From assembly GCF_036246005.1 (NCBI RefSeq), contig NZ_CP109171.1, positions 930,001 to 994,000 on the forward strand: DNA of 64,000 bases. Reading direction: 5' to 3'. The stretch is from Streptomyces sp. NBC_01723. Lineage in GTDB: Bacteria > Actinomycetota > Actinomycetes > Streptomycetales > Streptomycetaceae. Made by a program: the position numbers and the translations under genes. The notes below the pieces were generated by a model, which was not told the DNA's origin, did not search any database, and saw only the letters and a program-made list of their open reading frames with translations. Below are positions 8,719 to 16,842 of the stretch, in pieces (position 1 is the first letter of the stretch; each line of letters opens with the position of its first letter).

Positions 8719-9768
8719 GTGCCCGACACGACCCGCCGCGCAGACCGCCTCCCCGGGAACCGCTACGGCAATCGCCCGACCATGAAGGACGTCGCCGCCC
8801 GGGCCGGAGTCGGCCTGAAGACCGTCTCCCGGGTGGTCAACGGGGAGGCCGGCGTCACCCCGGAGACCGAGCGCCGCGTCCAGGAGGCCATCGACGCCCT
8901 CGGCTTCCGCCGCAACGACAGCGCGCGGGTGCTCCGCAAGGGACGGACCGCGAGCATCGGCCTCGTCCTGGAGGATCTGGCCGACCCCTTCTACGGGCCG
9001 CTCAGCCGCGCCGTGGAGGAGGTGGCCCGGGCGCACGGCGCGCTGCTGATCAACGGGTCCAGCGCGGAGGACCCGGACCGTGAGCAGGAGCTGGTGCTGG
9101 CGCTGTGCGCGCGGCGCGTCGACGGCCTCGTGGTCATTCCGGCCGGGGACGACCACCGGTACCTGGAGCCAGAGCTGAAGGCGGGCGTCGCGACGGTGTT
9201 CGTGGACCGCCCGGCGGGGCAGATCGACGCGGACGTGGTGGTGTCCGACAACTTCGGCGGCGCCCGCGACGGCGTGGCCCACCTGATCGCGCACGGGCAC
9301 CGCAGGATCGGCTTCATCGGCGACATGCCCCGCATCCACACGGCCGCCGAGCGGCTGCGCGGCTACCGGGCCGCCATGGAGGACGCGGGCATCCCGGTGA
9401 AGGACGCCTGGATGTCCCTGGGCGTCACCGACCCCGAGCGGGTGCGCAGGGCGGCCGAGGACATGCTGGCGGACCCGGAGCCGGTCACCGCGATCTTCAC
9501 CGGCAACAACCGGGTGACCGTCACCGTCATCCGCGTCCTGGCCGAGCACACCCCGGGCGTCGCCCTCGTCGGCTTCGACGACATCGAGCTGGCCGACCTG
9601 CTCCAGCCGGGCGTCACCGTGGTCGCGCAGGACGCGGCCGCCCTCGGCCGCACCGCCGCCGAGCGCCTGTTCCGGCAGCTGGACGGCACCCTCCTCGCGC
9701 CGGACCGCATCGAACTGCCGACCAGGCTCGTCACCCGCGGCTCCGGCGAGCTGCCGCCGGCGGGCTGA
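8719..9768 (+). CDS. LacI family transcriptional regulator
   Basis: About 349 residues. The N-terminal helix-turn-helix reads TMKDVAARAGVGLKTVSRVV, followed by a hinge helix and a periplasmic-binding-like effector domain with the usual GFDDIELADLLQPG segment. It should repress sugar genes and be released by a sugar or sugar phosphate. The GTG at 8719 is preferred. The longer frame from 8617 would start inside the candidate -10 element and adds a low-complexity leader, whereas homologues that I recall begin shortly before MKDVA. It is divergent from the ROK kinase, its probable target. Confidence 0.9.
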   Translation: MPDTTRRADRLPGNRYGNRPTMKDVAARAGVGLKTVSRVVNGEAGVTPETERRVQEAIDALGFRRNDSARVLRKGRTASIGLVLEDLADPFYGPLSRAVEEVARAHGALLINGSSAEDPDREQELVLALCARRVDGLVVIPAGDDHRYLEPELKAGVATVFVDRPAGQIDADVVVSDNFGGARDGVAHLIAHGHRRIGFIGDMPRIHTAAERLRGYRAAMEDAGIPVKDAWMSLGVTDPERVRRAAEDMLADPEPVTAIFTGNNRVTVTVIRVLAEHTPGVALVGFDDIELADLLQPGVTVVAQDAAALGRTAAERLFRQLDGTLLAPDRIELPTRLVTRGSGELPPAG

Positions 9769-9775
9769 GGCGGGC

Positions 9776-10660
9776 GTGCCGAAGCCACCGGGCGAAGACT
9801 CCGCACCGCGGTCTCCCGAGGGCTCCCGCGCGGCCGTACGGGCCGACGGCGACGACCGGACGCTGGAGGCGCTCGGGCTGGCCGGGGTGCCCCGTGAGGA
9901 GCCGCTGCTGTACCCGGGCGCGTGGCCCCGGGAGTCAGGGCTGCTCGACGGCGACCGGCTGCTGCCGCTGGACCGGCCGGTCCCCGAGGACGGGGGCGAC
10001 CGGGTCCCGGTGCTGGCGATCGGTTCCAACGCGAGCCCGGGCCAGCTGCGCCACAAGATGGCCGAGTTCGGCATCGACTCGCCGGTCCCGATGGTCAGGA
10101 CCCGGGTCACCGGCCTGGACATCGGGGTCTCCGCCCACGTGAGCCGCATGGGCTACGTCTCGGCCTCGCCGGTTGGCGCCCCGGGCGTCGTGCGGGAGCT
10201 GTTCGTCCTGTGGCTGGACCCCGGGCAGCTCGCCGTGATCGACGCGAGCGAGGGCGTGCCCATGGCCCACGGCAACTTCGACCGGGCCTGGCTCCCCGCG
10301 CCCGAGGTACGCGTCGAGCCGCCGGACGGCACGGTGCTGCGCGGCGCCTACATCTACGTCAACCGCCACGGCGTCCTGCACGACGGCACCGGCACGCCAC
10401 GGCGGCACCCGGGCGAACAACGGCCCCTGATCACCGACCTGCTGCGCGGATCGGCCCGGTTGCGCGCGCTCTTCGGCACGACACCCGAGGAGTTCTGCGC
10501 CCGGGCACGGGCCGACCGCTCCCTGTGCGACCGGGGCACGCGGCTGTTCGCCGCGGAGCGACGCGTGACGGCATCGGGCCTGGAGAAGTACGTGCGCCCC
10601 GACCGGCCCGAGGGCCCCCGCACCGGGACCCGGCCGCCGCCTACTGCGCCGATGCCGTGA
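9776..10660 (+). CDS. GGCT/AIG2-like hypothetical protein
   Basis: A 294-residue cytoplasmic protein. The segment VLAIGSNASPGQLRHKM resembles the YGSN substrate loop of gamma-glutamylcyclotransferase-like (AIG2/BtrG) folds, and the middle of the protein keeps the compact beta pattern of that fold. The N-terminal 75 residues and C-terminal 40 residues are poorly conserved and P/R-rich. It starts with GTG 7 bp after the LacI stop and may be co-transcribed with it. The last 20 bp overlap the end of the converging DUF6986 gene. Enzymatic function is unproven. Confidence 0.7.
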   Translation: MPKPPGEDSAPRSPEGSRAAVRADGDDRTLEALGLAGVPREEPLLYPGAWPRESGLLDGDRLLPLDRPVPEDGGDRVPVLAIGSNASPGQLRHKMAEFGIDSPVPMVRTRVTGLDIGVSAHVSRMGYVSASPVGAPGVVRELFVLWLDPGQLAVIDASEGVPMAHGNFDRAWLPAPEVRVEPPDGTVLRGAYIYVNRHGVLHDGTGTPRRHPGEQRPLITDLLRGSARLRALFGTTPEEFCARARADRSLCDRGTRLFAAERRVTASGLEKYVRPDRPEGPRTGTRPPPTAPMP

Positions 10661-11939
10661 GGTCGCCGCGCCGGGGCGCGGAGAAGCCCTCCAGGTCGGT
10701 GCGGGTCAGGCCGGTGAGGCGGGCGACCTCTCCGATGTCGAGGGCGCCGCAGTCCAGGCCGCGCAGGAGGTAGCCGCTGAGGGCCTTGGCGGTGGCGGGC
10801 TCGTCCATGACGTCGCCGCCCGCGCGGTTCACGTACCGGGCAAGGCGGGCGGCGGCCTGCTCGAAGCCCTCGCGGTAGAAGGCGAAGACGGCCGCGTACC
10901 GGGTGGGGATGTGGGCGGGGTGCATGTCCCAGCCCTGGTAGTAGGCGCGGGCGAGGGCGCGGCGGGTGAGGCCGTAGTGCAGGCGCCAGGCGTCGTGCAC
11001 CTTGGCCGTGGGGCCGACCGGCAGGACGTTGGTGGAGCCGTCCGAGACGCGTACGCCGGTGCCCGCGGCGGCGACCTGCATGACCGCCTTGGCGTGGTCG
11101 GCGGCGGGATGGTCGCTGGCCTGGTGGGCGGCGGACACGCCGAGGCAGGCGCTGTAGTCGAAGGTGCCGTAGTGCAGGCCGGTGGCGCGGCCCTCGGCGG
11201 CCTGGATCATGCGGGCGACGGCGGCGGTGCCGTCGGTGGCGAGGATGGACTGGCTGGTCTCGATCTGGATCTCGAAGCCGATCCGGCCCGGCGTCAGGCC
11301 GCGTGCCTTCTCGAACGCCTCCAGGAGCCGCACCATGGCGGTGACCTGCTCGGGGTAGGTCACCTTCGGCAGCGTGAGGACCAGGCCCTCGGGCAGGCCG
11401 CCGGCCTCCATCAGGCCGCTGAGGAAGACGTCGAGGGTGCGGATGCCGCGGGCCCGCACCGGGGCTTCCATGCACTTCATCCGGATGCCCATGTACGGGG
11501 CCGCCGTGCCCTGTGCGTACGCCTCGGCGATCAGACGGGCGGCACGGGCGGCGGCCTCGTCCTCCTCGGCGTCCGTGCGGTTGCCGTAGCCGTCCTCGAA
11601 GTCGACCCGGAGGTCTTCGATCGGCTCGCGCTCCAGTTTGGCGCGCACGCGCGTGTGGACGGGCTCGGCGAGGTCGTCGGCGAGGCCGAGGACGGCGGCG
11701 AAGGAGGCGGCGTCCGGGGCGTGTTCGTCGAGGGCGGCGAGCGCCCGGTCGCCCCAGGAGCGGATGGTGTCGGCGGCGAAGACGTCACCGGGGACGTACA
11801 CGGTGTGGACGGGCTGGCGGGTGCCCGGGTCTCCGGGGTAGCGGCGCTCCAGCTCCGCGTCGACCGGTGCGAGGGAGGCACTGATCTCCTCGCCGACGGC
11901 GCCCGCGAGGCTCGTTGCCACCTTCTCCTGCTGACCCAT
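10641..11939 (-). CDS. DUF6986 aldolase (HpcH/HpaI/citrate lyase-like)
   Basis: A 432-residue protein of the HpcH/HpaI-citrate lyase beta superfamily. The metal-binding and substrate region is recognisable in LRVDFEDGYGNR (D and E), GFEIQIETSQSI and LHYGTFDYSACLGV. Such enzymes cleave or form C-C bonds on acyl-CoA or 2-oxo acids with Mg2+. Streptomyces annotate this form as DUF6986, and the substrate is unknown. The start ATG has a GGAGGG ribosome binding site. A TTCCG-N5-CGGAA palindrome lies just upstream and a strong terminator separates it from etfA, so it is its own transcription unit. Confidence 0.85.
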   Translation of the reverse strand: MGQQEKVATSLAGAVGEEISASLAPVDAELERRYPGDPGTRQPVHTVYVPGDVFAADTIRSWGDRALAALDEHAPDAASFAAVLGLADDLAEPVHTRVRAKLEREPIEDLRVDFEDGYGNRTDAEEDEAAARAARLIAEAYAQGTAAPYMGIRMKCMEAPVRARGIRTLDVFLSGLMEAGGLPEGLVLTLPKVTYPEQVTAMVRLLEAFEKARGLTPGRIGFEIQIETSQSILATDGTAAVARMIQAAEGRATGLHYGTFDYSACLGVSAAHQASDHPAADHAKAVMQVAAAGTGVRVSDGSTNVLPVGPTAKVHDAWRLHYGLTRRALARAYYQGWDMHPAHIPTRYAAVFAFYREGFEQAAARLARYVNRAGGDVMDEPATAKALSGYLLRGLDCGALDIGEVARLTGLTRTDLEGFSAPRRGDLTASAQ

Positions 11940-11963
11940 CCCACACCCTCCTGGTATCCACTT

Positions 11964-11978
11964 TTCCGCTGAACGGAA
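11964..11978 (-). promoter_or_regulatory. TTCCG-N5-CGGAA operator candidate
   Basis: Perfect 5-bp arms with a 5-bp centre, 25-39 bp upstream of the DUF6986 aldolase start codon in an AT-richer stretch. Inverted repeats of this kind are typical of IclR-family operators. No IclR gene is in the window, so a regulator encoded elsewhere would be needed. Confidence 0.5.
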
Positions 11979-12043
11979 TCAATAATCCGTAGAGCGAAGT
12001 TATCCGGCGGTTCGTCGCCGGTCAACACCATCCTGCGCAGACA

Positions 12044-12085
12044 CCGAGGCCCCCGCGACCAGGACGACGGTCGCGGGGGCCTCGG
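12044..12085 (-). terminator. 17-bp stem terminator after etfA
   Basis: A perfect 17-bp inverted repeat (12044-12060 and 12069-12085) with an 8-nt loop. It begins 20 bp after the etfA stop codon and is followed by the DUF6986 promoter region. It should insulate the etf operon from the aldolase gene. Confidence 0.85.
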
Positions 12086-12105
12086 CCGAAATGCCGGGAG
12101 GGCGC

Positions 12106-13068
12106 TCAGCCCTTGCGGGACTTCACTTCCTCGGTGAGCTGCGGGACCACGTCGAACAGGTCGCCGACGACGCCGTAGTCGACCAGGTCGAAGATCGGGG
12201 CCTCGGCGTCCTTGTTGATCGCCACGATCGTCTTCGAGGTCTGCATGCCCGCGCGGTGCTGGATCGCGCCGGAGATGCCGGAGGCGATGTACAGCTGCGG
12301 CGAGACGGACTTGCCGGTCTGGCCGACCTGGTTGGTGTGCGGGTACCAGCCCGCGTCCACCGCGGCGCGCGAGGCACCGACGGCCGCGCCGAGCGAGTCG
12401 GCGAGCGCCTCGATGATCGCGAAGTTCTCCGCGCCGTTGACGCCACGGCCGCCGGAGACGACGATCGCGGCCTCGGTCAGCTCGGGGCGGCCGGTCGACT
12501 CGCGCGGCGTGCGCGCGGTGACCTTGGTACCCGTGGCCTGGGCGGAGAAGGTGACCGACAGGGCCTCGACGGCACCGGCGGCCGCGGCGGGCTCGACGGC
12601 GGCGCTGTTGGGCTTGACCGTGATGACCGGGGTGCCCTTGGAGACGCGGGACTTGGTGGTGAAGGCGGCGGCGAACACCGACTGGGTGGCCACCGGGCCC
12701 TCGTCGCCGGCCTCCAGGTCGACGGCGTCGGTGATGACGCCCGATCCCAGTCGCAGCGCCAGGCGGGCGGCGATCTCCTTGCCCTCGGCGGAGGACGGGA
12801 CCAGCACGGCGGCCGGGGAGACAGCCTCGACGGCGGCCTGGAGGGCGTCCACCTTCGGCACGACCAGGTAGTCGGCGTACTCGGCGGCCTCGTGGGTGAG
12901 GACCTTCACCGCGCCGTGCTCGGCGAGGGCGGCGGCGGTGTCGGCGGCGCCGTTGCCCAGCGCGACGGCGACCGGCTCGCCGATGCGGCGGGCGAGGGTC
13001 AGCAGCTCCAGGGTCGGCTTGCGGACGGCACCGTCCACGTGATCGACGTAGACGAGAACTTCAGCCAT
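12106..13068 (-). CDS. etfA: Electron transfer flavoprotein subunit alpha
   Basis: A 320-residue EtfA, the usual length. The C-terminal FAD-binding domain is clear from [36 protein letters not shown] and the [22 protein letters not shown] ending. It forms a heterodimer with EtfB that carries FAD and AMP, takes electrons from acyl-CoA dehydrogenases and passes them to the quinone pool through ETF:quinone oxidoreductase. It is the second gene of the etfBA operon, with 54 bp between the genes. Acyl-CoA dehydrogenase-like genes occur further along the window but not adjacent. Confidence 0.98.
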   Translation of the reverse strand: MAEVLVYVDHVDGAVRKPTLELLTLARRIGEPVAVALGNGAADTAAALAEHGAVKVLTHEAAEYADYLVVPKVDALQAAVEAVSPAAVLVPSSAEGKEIAARLALRLGSGVITDAVDLEAGDEGPVATQSVFAAAFTTKSRVSKGTPVITVKPNSAAVEPAAAAGAVEALSVTFSAQATGTKVTARTPRESTGRPELTEAAIVVSGGRGVNGAENFAIIEALADSLGAAVGASRAAVDAGWYPHTNQVGQTGKSVSPQLYIASGISGAIQHRAGMQTSKTIVAINKDAEAPIFDLVDYGVVGDLFDVVPQLTEEVKSRKG

Positions 13069-13122
13069 GGGACTTCTTCTCTCCTGCTTGCGAAAGATGA
13101 GGGGCGGTCGGCGGAGCGGGGC

Positions 13123-13911
13123 TCAGATGAACTTCTGGCCCGCGAGGAACTCGGCGAGCTGCTTGCCGCCCTCGCCCTCGTCCTTGACGATGGTGCCCGC
13201 GGTGCGCGCCGGGCGCTCGGCCGCGGAGTCGACCGCGGTCCAGGCGTTCTCCAGGCCGACCTCGTCCTCGTCGATGTCGAGGTCGGAGAGGTCCCAGGAC
13301 TCGACCGGCTTCTTCTTGGCCGCCATGATGCCCTTGAAGGACGGGTAACGCGCCTCGCCCGACTGGTCGGTGACGGACACGACGGCCGGGAGGGAGGCCT
13401 CCAGCTGCTCGGTGGCGGTGTCGCCGTCCCGGCGGCCCTTGACCGTCCCGCCCTCGACGGAGACCTCGGACAGCAGCGTCACCTGCGGCACCCCCAGGCG
13501 CTCGGCGAGCAGCGCCGGTACGACGCCCATGGTGCCGTCGGTGGAGGCCATGCCGGAGACGACCAGGTCGTAGCCGGCCTTCTCGATCGCCTTGGCCAGG
13601 ACCAGGGAGGTGCCGATGGCGTCGGTGCCGTGCAGGTCGTCGTCCTCGACGTGGATCGCCTTGTCCGCGCCCATGGACAGCGCCTTGCGCAGCGCGTCCT
13701 TCGCGTCCTCGGGGCCCACCGTCAGGACGGTGATCTCCACGTCGTCGTCGGAATTCTCGGAGATCTGCAGCGCCTGCTCGACCGCGTACTCGTCCAGCTC
13801 GGAGAGCAGACCGTCCACGTCGTCCCGGTCGACGGTCAGGTCATCGGCGAAGTGCCGGTCGCCAGTGGCGTCGGGCACGTACTTCACAGTGACAACGATC
13901 CTCAAGCTCAC
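13123..13911 (-). CDS. etfB: Electron transfer flavoprotein subunit beta
   Basis: A 262-residue EtfB, the usual length, beginning SLRIVVTVKYVPD after a GTG start with a GGAGAG ribosome binding site. The longer frame to 13974 adds an arginine-rich leader without homology and is rejected. The AMP-binding segment around VVSGMASTDGTMGVVPALLA is present. It is the partner of EtfA in the heterodimeric electron carrier for beta-oxidation and amino-acid catabolism. It is first in the operon, preceded by a good promoter at 14028-14056. Confidence 0.98.
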   Translation of the reverse strand: MSLRIVVTVKYVPDATGDRHFADDLTVDRDDVDGLLSELDEYAVEQALQISENSDDDVEITVLTVGPEDAKDALRKALSMGADKAIHVEDDDLHGTDAIGTSLVLAKAIEKAGYDLVVSGMASTDGTMGVVPALLAERLGVPQVTLLSEVSVEGGTVKGRRDGDTATEQLEASLPAVVSVTDQSGEARYPSFKGIMAAKKKPVESWDLSDLDIDEDEVGLENAWTAVDSAAERPARTAGTIVKDEGEGGKQLAEFLAGQKFI

Positions 13912-14018
13912 GCCGGCTCTCCTACTGCGTCGACATTTCAGTGCTGCCTCTTGCAGGCAGCATAGGCGCCCCAAGCGGCCGATCCCGGGCGGGGCGACCT
14001 GCGCTTCGCACCGGAATA

Positions 14019-14056
14019 TTACTCGTCAGTACACCCAGTTCTTTCCCGCTAAGCAA
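14019..14056 (-). promoter_or_regulatory. etfBA promoter with overlapping palindrome
   Basis: On the minus strand, TTGCTT (14051-14056), a 17-bp spacer and TGTACT (14028-14033) form a sigma-70-like promoter. The palindrome TACT-CGTC-AGTA (14020-14031) overlaps the -10 element, as expected for a repressor site, possibly a TetR-type fatty-acid regulator. The repressor is inferred, not seen. Confidence 0.6.
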
Positions 14057-14143
14057 GCGCTTTGAACTGTGACCTTCGCAACGCAGCGTAACCGGAACTC
14101 GACGCCTCCGCAGAAGCGCCGGGTGCCGGGGCGCCGGCACCGC

Positions 14144-14653
14144 TCAGTCGCGCAGGCCGGTGTAGCCGCCCCGGTGGTACAGCAGGGGACCGCCGGTGCC
14201 CGAGGGGTCGCCGGTCAGCACCTCGGCCAGCACGATGCGGTGGTCCCCCGCCGGCACCCGGCCGACGACGCGGCAGACGAGCCAGGCGAGGACCCCGTCC
14301 AGCAGGGGGACGCCGTGCGGGCCCTCCCGCCAGGCGGTGGGCGCCGCGAAGCGGTCGGCTCCGCTGCGGGCGAAGGTGGCGGCCAGCTCCTCCTGGTGTT
14401 CGCCCAGTACGTGCACCCCGACGTACTCGGCAGCGGAGACCGCGGGCCAGCTGGAGGAGCCGGTGCCGATACCGAAGGAGAGCAGCGGCGGCCGGGCGGA
14501 CACGGACGTGAGGGAGGTGGCCGTGAAGCCGGCCGGACCGGCTGCACCGGACGCGGTGATCACGGCGACTCCCGCCGCGTGGAGCCGGAAGACGGACCGC
14601 AGCAGGTCGTCGGTGGCGAGCCGCGGCGCGGCGACGTCGGGTGTGGCCGTCAT
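14144..14653 (-). CDS. Flavin reductase domain protein
   Basis: A 169-residue protein of the flavin reductase (DIM6/NTAB, FMN-binding split barrel) family. Motifs visible are GVAVITASG near the N terminus, FTATSLTSVSARPPLLSFGI in the flavin-binding part and the GDHRIVLAEVL strand. It reduces FMN or FAD with NAD(P)H for a partner monooxygenase, or acts as a stand-alone reductase. ATG 14653 with AAGGAC upstream is preferred over the in-frame start at 14734. No partner monooxygenase is adjacent. Confidence 0.9.
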   Translation of the reverse strand: MTATPDVAAPRLATDDLLRSVFRLHAAGVAVITASGAAGPAGFTATSLTSVSARPPLLSFGIGTGSSSWPAVSAAEYVGVHVLGEHQEELAATFARSGADRFAAPTAWREGPHGVPLLDGVLAWLVCRVVGRVPAGDHRIVLAEVLTGDPSGTGGPLLYHRGGYTGLRD

Positions 14654-14798
14654 ACGGGGTGTCCTTCTGCGTTGTGCCTCGGTCCGGGCAACGGGGAGCG
14701 GGGCCTTCGGGCAGGCTGACGACAGGTGGCGCACACAGTCAAATACGTCCCGGGACGCGGAAGCTGTGGAGGACGCCTCACCCCCGGCGTGGCGCTGA

Positions 14799-15179
14799 TC
14801 ACACCGCCTCGCCCAGGGCGGCGATCACGTCCGCCTTGCGCGGCTGCCCGACGGCACGCCGCACGACGCGGCCGCCGCCGTCGAGGACCAGCACGGTCGG
14901 GGTCTTGTGCACGCCGAGGGCGCGGACGAGTTCCAGGCGGGCCTCGGCGTCGATCTCGACGTGGGCGACGCCGGGGACCATGCGGGCCACCTCGCCGAGG
15001 ACCCGCCGGGTGGCACGGCAGGGGGAACAGAAGGCGCTGGAGAACTGCACGAGCGTCGCGCGGCTGCCGAGTTCCGCCCCGAGGTCGGCCGCGTCGAGGT
15101 GCGGACCCGGAGTCCCGAGCCCGCCGTCGTCACCCTGCCCGCGCACCAGCGCGCCCCCGATCCGCCGCGTCCGCGGCAC
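14799..15179 (-). CDS. Thioredoxin-like protein
   Basis: A 126-residue protein with a thioredoxin fold and the redox motif FCSPC (about residues 50-54), followed by ARLELVRALGVHKTPTVLVLDGGG with the cis-proline. It is expected to carry out thiol-disulfide exchange. As I recall, homologues often have an N-terminal membrane helix, which is missing here: an in-frame TGA lies directly before the GTG start. The first 30 residues are basic and polar, so the start could also be the GTG at 15146. Probably cytoplasmic. Confidence 0.85.
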   Translation of the reverse strand: MPRTRRIGGALVRGQGDDGGLGTPGPHLDAADLGAELGSRATLVQFSSAFCSPCRATRRVLGEVARMVPGVAHVEIDAEARLELVRALGVHKTPTVLVLDGGGRVVRRAVGQPRKADVIAALGEAV

Positions 15180-15378
15180 TCATGGGCACGCCTGAGCAGC
15201 GCGCCACCGGTCCGGTCGTCCCCAGGTGCAGCACTCGCGGCGGCGTGGAGATTCCCGGTCCACGATCGTCTTCCGGCCACCCGATGGACGGGCGAGTGAT
15301 GAGGATCTCGCCGCGTACGGGCACCAAGGCTGGTACATGGGCCGTTCTTGGGGCACGATCTGCGACAAGCCGTAAACC

Positions 15379-15390
15379 TACGGCTCCGTA
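15379..15390 (+). promoter_or_regulatory. TACGG-CT-CCGTA palindrome upstream of plsC-like gene
   Basis: A perfect 5+5 bp inverted repeat with a 2-bp centre, 55-66 bp upstream of the acyltransferase start and flanked by AAACC and ACTTTC. It is a good candidate operator for a lipid-responsive regulator; the regulator is unknown. Confidence 0.4.
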
Positions 15391-15444
15391 ACTTTCGACT
15401 GGGAGCCCCCTTCCCAGGCTGACAAGGAAGGGCCCGACCCGCCC

Positions 15445-16173
15445 ATGGCAGAACTCGCCTACCGCCCGGCCATCGGTCTCGCCCGCACCCTGTTCAAGGT
15501 GTGGGACCTCAAGATCGACTGCCAGGGTTCGGAGAACATCCCGCGCGAGGGCGGCGCCGTGCTGGTGAGCAATCACATCAGCTACCTGGATTTCATCTTC
15601 GACGGCCTGGCGGCGCTGCCCCAGAAGCGGCTGGTGCGCTTCATGGCGAAGGAGTCGGTCTTCCGGCACCGGGTCTCCGGCCCGCTGATGCGCAACATGA
15701 AGCACATCCCGGTGGACCGCAAACAGGGCGAGGCGGCATACGCGCACGCCCTGGACTCGCTGCGGTCCGGCGAGATCATCGGGGTCTTCCCGGAGGCGAC
15801 GATCTCCGAGTCGTTCACGCTGAAGAGCTTCAAGTCGGGCGCCGCGCGCCTGGCGCAGGAAGCGGGCGTCCCGCTGATCCCGATGGCGCTGTGGGGCACC
15901 CAGCGTCTGTGGACCAAGGGACACCCGCGCAACTTCAAGCGCAGCCACACCCCGATCACGATCCGGGTCGGCGAGGCGATGGAGGCCTCCCGCGAGCAGT
16001 ACGCGGGCGCGATCACCCGCCGCCTGCGCGAGCGCGTGCAGGAGCTGCTGGAGGCCGCGCAGCGCGCCTACCCGGTACGCCCCAAGGGCGCGGACGACAC
16101 CTGGTGGATGCCGGCCCACCTCGGCGGCACCGCGCCGACTCAGGAGCAGCTGCGCGCGACCCAGGCGCACTGA
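15445..16173 (+). CDS. 1-acyl-sn-glycerol-3-phosphate acyltransferase (PlsC-like)
   Basis: A 242-residue acyltransferase. Block I NHISYLD (HX4D catalytic pair), block II KESVFRHRVSG, block III FPEATISES (in place of the common FPEGTRS) and block IV VPLIPMALWG are all present. It transfers an acyl group to lysophosphatidic acid in membrane phospholipid synthesis at the inner face of the cytoplasmic membrane. The C-terminal tail to 242 is hydrophilic. It is transcribed alone, and the transglutaminase-like gene converges on it 10 bp later. Confidence 0.93.
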   Translation: MAELAYRPAIGLARTLFKVWDLKIDCQGSENIPREGGAVLVSNHISYLDFIFDGLAALPQKRLVRFMAKESVFRHRVSGPLMRNMKHIPVDRKQGEAAYAHALDSLRSGEIIGVFPEATISESFTLKSFKSGAARLAQEAGVPLIPMALWGTQRLWTKGHPRNFKRSHTPITIRVGEAMEASREQYAGAITRRLRERVQELLEAAQRAYPVRPKGADDTWWMPAHLGGTAPTQEQLRATQAH

Positions 16174-16183
16174 GCCGGGCGCG

Positions 16184-16756
16184 TCAGAGCGCCGTGGGGA
16201 GGGTCGCCCACAGGTGCGGCCGGTCGGTGGCCGCCTTCAGGGCGTCCACCACGGCCGGGTGCGGCGCGGCGTACAGCTCCGGGTAGTCCGCCTCCCCGGC
16301 CTCGTGGTCCGGTGTGAACGCCAGCCGCTCCCCCTCCAGGGAGAACCGCGCGTCCACGCCGGGCTTGTTCCCGCGCGGGTCCTGCCGGTGCCAGGCACCG
16401 TTGAAGCGCACCGCGACCAGACCGTGCACCACGTCGAACCGCTGGTAGCACAGGGCGGCCGGGATGTCCTCGGCCCGCAGCAGGGCGGCCAGCGCGTGCG
16501 CCTTGGCGTAGCAGATGCCGGTACGCCGCTCCAGGACGTCGGAGGCCCGCCAGGTGACGCGCGGGTCTCCGGAGTCCTGCGAGTGCGGGATGGTGTCCCG
16601 CACGAACTCGAAGGCCAGTCGCGCATAGGAATACGAGTCGGCCGCCTCTTTTGCGAGTCCGTCGGCCACCTCCCGTACGCGGGGGTGGTCATGGTCGATG
16701 ACCTCGTCGGCAGCCAGATAGGCGGACAGGTCGGGGGTCTTCTGGATCAGCTCCAT
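16184..16756 (-). CDS. Transglutaminase-like cysteine protease fold protein
   Basis: A 190-residue protein with the transglutaminase-like catalytic set: C in RTGICYAKAHALAALLR, H in VVHGLVAVRF and D in WHRQDPRGN. Bacterial members are mostly peptidases or amidases, not cross-linkers. There is no signal peptide. The ATG at 16756 (MELIQKTPDLSAYL) is preferred; a longer frame to 16783 adds nine hydrophobic residues with no better ribosome binding site. The role is unknown. Confidence 0.85.
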   Translation of the reverse strand: MELIQKTPDLSAYLAADEVIDHDHPRVREVADGLAKEAADSYSYARLAFEFVRDTIPHSQDSGDPRVTWRASDVLERRTGICYAKAHALAALLRAEDIPAALCYQRFDVVHGLVAVRFNGAWHRQDPRGNKPGVDARFSLEGERLAFTPDHEAGEADYPELYAAPHPAVVDALKAATDRPHLWATLPTAL

Positions 16757-16842
16757 GCCCGCAGAGCATAGAAACGCGATCACCCGTCAGTCAATGACTT
16801 TTCAGGTGACCGCATATCTATGCATCGACGGGGACTCGCGGC

